Shown here: one piece after another, positions 11,842 to 16,034 of the stretch
How the letters are laid out: the number at the start of each line of letters is the position of its first letter
Position numbering within the stretch: the stretch's first letter is position 1
Assembly (NCBI GenBank): GCA_964597305.1
Contig: CAZQWU010000028.1
Span: 1 to 16,034, forward strand
Origin: UBA7398 sp964597305
GTDB lineage: Bacteria > Actinomycetota > Actinomycetes > Nanopelagicales > Nanopelagicaceae
Length of the DNA stretch: 16,034 nt
Direction of reading: 5' to 3'
Notes under the pieces: model-generated
The model's database searches: none
The model's input: only the letters and a program-made list of their open reading frames with translations
Told to the model about the DNA's origin: nothing
Translations under genes and position numbers: made by a program

Positions 11842-13179
11842 ATGTGGCGCGCTCCTTATCGTGGTAAGAAACCCGTCGATATTCGCGTCAGCATTCCCGG
11901 ATCCAAATCCGTAACCAATCGAGCGCTAATTTTGGCGGCGCTAGCAAATTCGCCATCAATACTCCACCAACCTTTACAGAGCCGAGATAGCGAACTGATG
12001 GTGGCAGGGTTGCGTGGCTTGGGTGTCCTTATCGATCAGTCAGAAGATAGTTCGGGCAACGTGAGTTGGACTATCACTCCGAAACCATTGCGCGGACCAG
12101 TTTCTATTGACGTAGGAAATGCTGGAACAGTTATGCGGTTTCTTCCGCCTGTCGCATCACTTGCACACGGACTGATTCATTTTGATGGCGATCCACGATC
12201 TCATGAAAGACCACTTGCACCTCTAATTAAGGCGTTAGAGAGTTTAGGCGCAACGATTGAGCATGGTGGGAAATACCGTCTGCCACTCACTATTAATGGC
12301 AACGGATTACGTGGTGGCGAAGTCGATATTGATGCAAGCGCATCAAGCCAATTCATCTCTGCGCTGATGTTGATTGCTCCGGCAACGCGCGAGGGATTAA
12401 CCATAAGAGACAGTGGCAAATCACTCCCTTCGATGCCGCACATTGAGATGACCATTCAGATGCTTCGAGATTTTGGCGCGCGCGTTTCTGAAATTTCCGG
12501 CGATCATTCAGCCAATGTGCCCACCACTACTGTTAATAAACCAGATCCCATTAAACGGCAATGGCGCATAGATTCAGGTGGGTTAACGGGACGAGAGCTT
12601 GTGATTGAACCCGATCTTTCAAATGCAGCACCGTTTCTTGCACTTGCCATGGTCTGTAGCGGACGTGTTGTCATTAATGATTGGCCGCGTACAACAACTC
12701 AACCAGGCGATCAATTGCGTTCCATTCTTTCGCAAATGGGGGCTCACGTTGAATTTTCAGCACGTGGATCATGTTGGGATTTAATTTTGACAAGTGATGG
12801 TCAGATTCGCGGAATTGATATTGATCTTCATGAAGTTGGAGAGCTCACGCCATCAATCGCAGCACTTGCAGCGCTAGCGCAGACTCCATCATCGCTGCGT
12901 GGCATTGGACATTTACGGCTTCATGAGACAGATCGATTACATGCGCTTCGAACTGAAATTAATGCGCTGGGTGGCAATGTTCGTGAAACTGAGAGTGAAC
13001 TTCATATTACGCCCGCGCCATTACATGGCGGCATCTTTCATACGTATGACGATCACCGATTGGCAACTGCAGGATCCATTATTGGACTTGTTACTGAAGG
13101 AATTGACGTTGAAAATATCGAAACGACCAGAAAGACCTTGCCTAATTTTGCCCAGCTGTGGGGAGAATTGTTGGCGTGA
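11842..13179 (+). CDS. aroA: 3-phosphoshikimate 1-carboxyvinyltransferase (EPSP synthase)
   Basis: The sixth step of the shikimate pathway: joins shikimate-3-phosphate and phosphoenolpyruvate to make EPSP for aromatic amino acid synthesis in the cytoplasm. About 445 residues, the usual size. Visible motifs: PGSKSVTNRALILAALA (19-35, Lys22), GNAGTVMRFLPP (92-103), DGDPRSHERPLAPL (115-128), the SLPSMPHIEMT stretch, HLRLHETDRLHALRTEINAL, and DDHRLATAGS near the C-terminus, all family hallmarks. The ATG at 11842 is preferred over 11836 because the promoter -10 touches 11836. The stop codon overlaps the rsgA GTG by two bases (GTGA), so the genes are coupled. aroA followed by rsgA is also the mycobacterial order. 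Confidence 0.97.
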   Translation: MWRAPYRGKKPVDIRVSIPGSKSVTNRALILAALANSPSILHQPLQSRDSELMVAGLRGLGVLIDQSEDSSGNVSWTITPKPLRGPVSIDVGNAGTVMRFLPPVASLAHGLIHFDGDPRSHERPLAPLIKALESLGATIEHGGKYRLPLTINGNGLRGGEVDIDASASSQFISALMLIAPATREGLTIRDSGKSLPSMPHIEMTIQMLRDFGARVSEISGDHSANVPTTTVNKPDPIKRQWRIDSGGLTGRELVIEPDLSNAAPFLALAMVCSGRVVINDWPRTTTQPGDQLRSILSQMGAHVEFSARGSCWDLILTSDGQIRGIDIDLHEVGELTPSIAALAALAQTPSSLRGIGHLRLHETDRLHALRTEINALGGNVRETESELHITPAPLHGGIFHTYDDHRLATAGSIIGLVTEGIDVENIETTRKTLPNFAQLWGELLA

Positions 13180-14219
13180 GCACGCGACGCAGTAATTCAA
13201 AAAAGTTTCGATTTGATGAGAGCGATGTACGGATTCGGCCAGCCCGCAGTTCTCGGCCACGGAGTAAAGATCGCCCAACACACGCACAAGCAATCCGTGG
13301 TTTTGTTGTCCAAGTTGATCGAGGTCGATCTACCTGTGTCACAGAAAATGGCGTTGTTCTCTCGGCAATGAAAGCGCGAGAGTTAGGAAAAAACTCAGTC
13401 GTTGTTGGCGATCACGTCGCGCTCGTCGGCGATATCTCCGGTACCGCAGGTGCACTCGCTCGAATTGTTTCTGTCTACGAGCGGAAAAATTATTTGACAC
13501 GTACAGTCGATGATGGCGTCGGCGTTGAACGAATGATTGTTGCCAATGTTGATCAAATGATCATTGTTTCAGCCACAGCTCAGCCAGAGCCTCGCGCAGG
13601 TTTTGTGGATCGATGTTTAGTCATCGCATTTGATCAAGGAATTACCCCCATCATCTTGATGACAAAAAGTGATGTGGCCGATGCTCACGCTTTTCTCGCT
13701 CCTTACGAGAAGTTAGGAATAAGGACTCTTCAAACCCACCGTGGCGCAGATTTATCACCAGTACAAGAATTGTTGATGGATAAAACGTCTGTCCTTATTG
13801 GACATTCTGGAGTTGGTAAATCGACGCTGGTAAATGCGCTTCTTGATACTCCGATTCGTGCAACGGGCGACGTCAATGATGTCACTGGTCGTGGTCGCCA
13901 CACCTCATCAAGTGCAACCGCGCTACACCTTCGAACTCTCGGACGTGGCACGGGGTGGATTATCGATACGCCAGGTGTACGGTCATTTGGGTTAAGTCAT
14001 ATTGATATTTCACGCGTTCTTGCAGCATTTAGTGATCTAGCAGAAATTGCTACGAGGTGCCCAAAAAATTGTTCTCATCTTGATGAATCAATTGAGCCAG
14101 ATTGTGCACTCAATCAATGGGCACGTGACCGCCGGGAAAGTGGCGATGGCCACCCTGAAGAACGATTAGCGAGTTTGCGTCGAGTCCTCCACTCATCGCA
14201 GAACGCACGCGCCAAGTAA
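13176..14219 (+). CDS. rsgA: Ribosome small-subunit-dependent GTPase RsgA
   Basis: A circularly permuted GTPase that checks late maturation of the 30S ribosomal subunit. In 347 residues: a basic N-terminal tail (1-40), an OB-fold domain (about 41-105), then G motifs in permuted order, TKSD (G4, 163-166), GHSGVGKST (G1/P-loop, 209-217) and DTPGV (G3, 264-268). A C-terminal zinc knuckle uses C295, C299, H301 and C310. The spacing of these ligands (x3, x1, x8) differs slightly from the common form. I chose GTG at 13176 because GGGGAGA lies 9 bases upstream and the GTG overlaps the aroA stop. A longer start at 13158 would eat into aroA. The actinobacterial aroA-rsgA pairing supports one transcript. 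Confidence 0.95.
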   Translation: MSTRRSNSKKFRFDESDVRIRPARSSRPRSKDRPTHAQAIRGFVVQVDRGRSTCVTENGVVLSAMKARELGKNSVVVGDHVALVGDISGTAGALARIVSVYERKNYLTRTVDDGVGVERMIVANVDQMIIVSATAQPEPRAGFVDRCLVIAFDQGITPIILMTKSDVADAHAFLAPYEKLGIRTLQTHRGADLSPVQELLMDKTSVLIGHSGVGKSTLVNALLDTPIRATGDVNDVTGRGRHTSSSATALHLRTLGRGTGWIIDTPGVRSFGLSHIDISRVLAAFSDLAEIATRCPKNCSHLDESIEPDCALNQWARDRRESGDGHPEERLASLRRVLHSSQNARAK

Positions 14220-14236
14220 TTTCCGAAGAATTCCAG

Positions 14237-14242
14237 TAATTT
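14237..14242 (+). promoter_or_regulatory. -10 element of hisN
   Basis: TAATTT ends exactly 6 bases before the ATG at 14249, the leaderless spacing seen at three other genes here. The spacer between rsgA and hisN is only 29 bases and has no Shine-Dalgarno site, so hisN probably has its own start point. Confidence 0.5.
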
Positions 14243-14248
14243 AGCCAT

Positions 14249-15031
14249 ATGAGCGGATCAGATTTTTCTACAGATCTTTCGCTTGCCCTTGAACTCGCTG
14301 ACGCAGCTGATGAGATCACACGTAATCGATATCGCGCACAAGACCTTGAAGTAATAACGAAACCTGATAACACTCCCGTTACTGATGCAGATCGATCGGT
14401 CGAAACGAAATTTCGTGAGTTGATGTCACATGCCCGACCAGATGATCACATCATCGGTGAGGAGTTTGGTGGTAGTGGAAATAAACCCGCTCGTTATTGG
14501 GTTATCGATCCGATTGATGGCACAAAAAATTTTCTCCGCGGTGTACCGACGTGGGGAACGCTTATTGCACTCGTAGAAAATGGTGAAGTGGTCGTGGGAG
14601 TCTGTAGCGCGCCAGAACTCTTTCGACGTTGGTATGCTGCAAAAGATTCAGGCGCTTTTCTCTCCGTAAATAATGCGCAACCGACAAAAATCTCCGTATC
14701 AAAAGTGTCTTCGCTTTCTGATGCCTCGCTCGCCTATTCCGATTTAGAAGGATGGGGTTCACGACGTGAGAAATTTGAATCCATTATGTCCTCCGTCTGG
14801 CGAACTCGAGGCTTCGGAGATTATTGGTCACATATGTTGGTTGCAGAGGGCGCAGTTGATATAGCTGCTGAACCATCGCTCGCGCTCTGGGATATGGCAG
14901 CCCTGGACATCATCGTTCGCGAAGCAGGTGGGACATTCACTTCACTTGATGGCCAATCTGGTCCATTTGGTACGAGTGGAGTCTCATCAAACGGTCTTTT
15001 GCACGATGAGTTTTTACACCGGGTGGGTTAA
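14249..15031 (+). CDS. hisN: Histidinol-phosphatase of the inositol monophosphatase family
   Basis: A 260-residue Mg-dependent phosphatase of the IMPase superfamily. Metal ligands are visible as E71 in IIGEEFGG, D87 and D90 in WVIDPIDGTKNF (84-95), and the C-terminal WDMAALDIIVREAGG (214-228) with D215. These, the FLRGVPTWGTLIAL stretch, and the position after aroA and rsgA match actinobacterial HisN, which dephosphorylates histidinol phosphate in histidine synthesis. Residual activity on inositol phosphates cannot be excluded from sequence alone. The ATG at 14249 is supported by a -10 6 bases upstream. The stop lies 2 bases before the next start codon, so the metal ATPase is likely co-transcribed. 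Confidence 0.88.
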   Translation: MSGSDFSTDLSLALELADAADEITRNRYRAQDLEVITKPDNTPVTDADRSVETKFRELMSHARPDDHIIGEEFGGSGNKPARYWVIDPIDGTKNFLRGVPTWGTLIALVENGEVVVGVCSAPELFRRWYAAKDSGAFLSVNNAQPTKISVSKVSSLSDASLAYSDLEGWGSRREKFESIMSSVWRTRGFGDYWSHMLVAEGAVDIAAEPSLALWDMAALDIIVREAGGTFTSLDGQSGPFGTSGVSSNGLLHDEFLHRVG

Positions 15032-15033
15032 GA

Positions 15034-16034
15034 ATGGCAGTCCTCGAGCAAACCGATTTGCGACTAGAAGGTATGTCATGTTCTGCCTGCGTTGCCACAA
15101 TTGAACGATCTCTCAATTCGCTTGATGGTGTGAGCGCAACAGTAAATTTCGCGACTGAAACAGCACATATTCTTGCGCCAGCAAATATTGCGCCAAAACA
15201 ACTCATCGAAACGGTGAAGAAGGCTGGCTATGGCGCATCGCTTCTTAGCGATGAATCAGAGAGTTTTTCTCGTACAAAAAAAATGGGGTGGCGCGTATTT
15301 TTTGCGTTAATTCTCGCAGTTCCCGTCATTGCAATGTCGATGGTCATGAGTATTCATCATCGCGTAGAAATGTGGACGCTGACGCAGCTTGATAATGTTG
15401 GTTTACCTCACCCGTTGTATTCAGCTACGGGATGGGTTGCAATCGGACTTACTGCACCGATTATTTTTCTCATTGCATGGCCAATTCATCGAGCGGCGAT
15501 TCGAAATATCACTCATCCCACTATGGATACTTTGGTTTCGCTTGGCTCACTCACAGCTTTTGGTTGGTCGATTTATGCTAACGCAACTGGCGCAGGAGAT
15601 CTTTATACCGAAGTTGCTGCAGGCGTTCTCTTTTTTATTGTGTTGGGTCGATATTTCGAAAGTAAAGCGAAGAAACGAGCAGGTAGCGCACTTTCTCAAT
15701 TGCTTTCGCTCAATCCTAAAGAGGTTTCTATTCTGCGTGGAAATGAAACAGTCATCGCGCCTATTGAATCGCTTGAAATTGGAGATCTCTGTGTTGTTAA
15801 ACCTGGCGAACGTTTTCCTACTGATGGAGTGGTCATCGAAGGAAAAAGCACCGCCGATAACTCTCTCTTAACTGGTGAGTCACTTCCGGTTGATATTGCC
15901 CCAGGTGCACACGTGATAAGTGGTGCGATTAATTTACATGGCCGCGTCATTATCCGCGCTGAGCGAATCGGAAAAGACACTGAACTCTCTCGTATCACTC
16001 AGATGGTTCTCACTGCACAAACTGAGAAAGCCCC
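15034..16034 (+). CDS. Heavy-metal P1B-type ATPase, probably copper exporter, 3' truncated by window
   Basis: The first 333 codons of a metal-translocating P-type ATPase. An N-terminal heavy-metal-associated domain carries GMSCSACVATIE (C16-x-x-C19), binding Cu(I) or a similar ion. Four membrane helices follow at about 87-108, 126-146, 160-178 and 184-203, including the family-typical MDTLVSLGSL. The actuator domain has PGERFPTDG and the TGES motif (280-283). The window ends just before helix 5, so the CPC metal site, the DKTGT phosphorylation site and the ATP-binding domain are not visible, and copper specificity is inferred from the N-terminal domain and overall resemblance to CopA. The ATG lies 2 bases after the hisN stop. 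Confidence 0.92.
   Translation, partial: MAVLEQTDLRLEGMSCSACVATIERSLNSLDGVSATVNFATETAHILAPANIAPKQLIETVKKAGYGASLLSDESESFSRTKKMGWRVFFALILAVPVIAMSMVMSIHHRVEMWTLTQLDNVGLPHPLYSATGWVAIGLTAPIIFLIAWPIHRAAIRNITHPTMDTLVSLGSLTAFGWSIYANATGAGDLYTEVAAGVLFFIVLGRYFESKAKKRAGSALSQLLSLNPKEVSILRGNETVIAPIESLEIGDLCVVKPGERFPTDGVVIEGKSTADNSLLTGESLPVDIAPGAHVISGAINLHGRVIIRAERIGKDTELSRITQMVLTAQTEKA

Noticed and set aside
13158..13175. Longer rsgA start at 13158
   Set aside because: It would overlap aroA by 22 bases. GTG at 13176 has a well-placed GGGGAGA and the common stop/start overlap.
1..16034. Mobile element, CRISPR array, tRNA or defence system
   Set aside because: No transposase, integrase, attachment-site repeat, regularly spaced repeat-spacer pattern, tRNA-like cloverleaf or recognisable defence gene was seen on either strand. 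The short tandem repeats have no unique spacers.

Overview
The window is chromosomal DNA from a low-to-moderate GC actinobacterium, probably a streamlined aquatic lineage of the Nanopelagicales (acI) kind. The phylum call rests on several actinobacterial hallmarks: a fused E2/E1 2-oxoglutarate decarboxylase (Kgd), a SigR/RsrA thiol-stress pair followed by a TB7.3-like biotinyl protein, the order SRAP, aroA, rsgA, hisN, and a Ni-superoxide dismutase with its SodX peptidase. The aquatic lineage is an inference from the AT-leaning bases, tight packing and apparent leaderless promoters. There is no tRNA, rRNA, CRISPR array, insertion sequence or phage gene.

Layout. Bases 1-4038, all on the minus strand, hold a Tad/Flp-type pilus assembly operon. 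Read in its own direction it begins with a protein carrying a decayed GGDEF domain. The CpaF/TadA ATPase, TadB and TadC follow, coupled by ATGA overlaps, then a possible 22-codon ORF, a small Flp-like pilin, a TadE-like pseudopilin, and the start of another one cut by the window edge. Bases 4115-4504 (plus) encode a small four-helix membrane protein. A 100-N scaffold gap (4565-4664) hides the start of kgd, which then runs to 8126. Next come sodX (minus) and sodN (plus), divergent from a 37-bp spacer.

Bases 8994-10838 (minus) form an oxidative/thiol-stress block: sigR, rsrA, a biotin-attachment protein and a FlK-like thioesterase. A textbook SigR promoter (GGAAT-N18-GTT) precedes sigR, which implies autoregulation. 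The order sigma factor, anti-sigma factor, biotinyl protein matches mycobacterial sigH-rshA-TB7.3. Upstream lies a 231-bp spacer with 13-bp tandem repeats. An SRAP-family DNA-protein crosslink protein (minus) and aroA (plus) then diverge from only 25 bp. aroA overlaps rsgA, and hisN is followed 2 nt later by a heavy-metal P1B-type ATPase that runs off the right edge.

How it fits together. The left third builds a surface pilus or secretion machine. The middle links central metabolism (the 2-oxoglutarate branch of the TCA cycle) with superoxide defence. The right third combines redox-stress regulation, abasic-site protection, shikimate and histidine synthesis, ribosome maturation and metal export. 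I found no convincing undescribed system. The best leads are the degenerate GGDEF protein and micro-ORF in the Tad operon, the recurrent -10 element placed exactly 6 nt before ATG codons (leaderless transcription, with two such promoters back to back), and three short-repeat events in intergenic or gene-end DNA.
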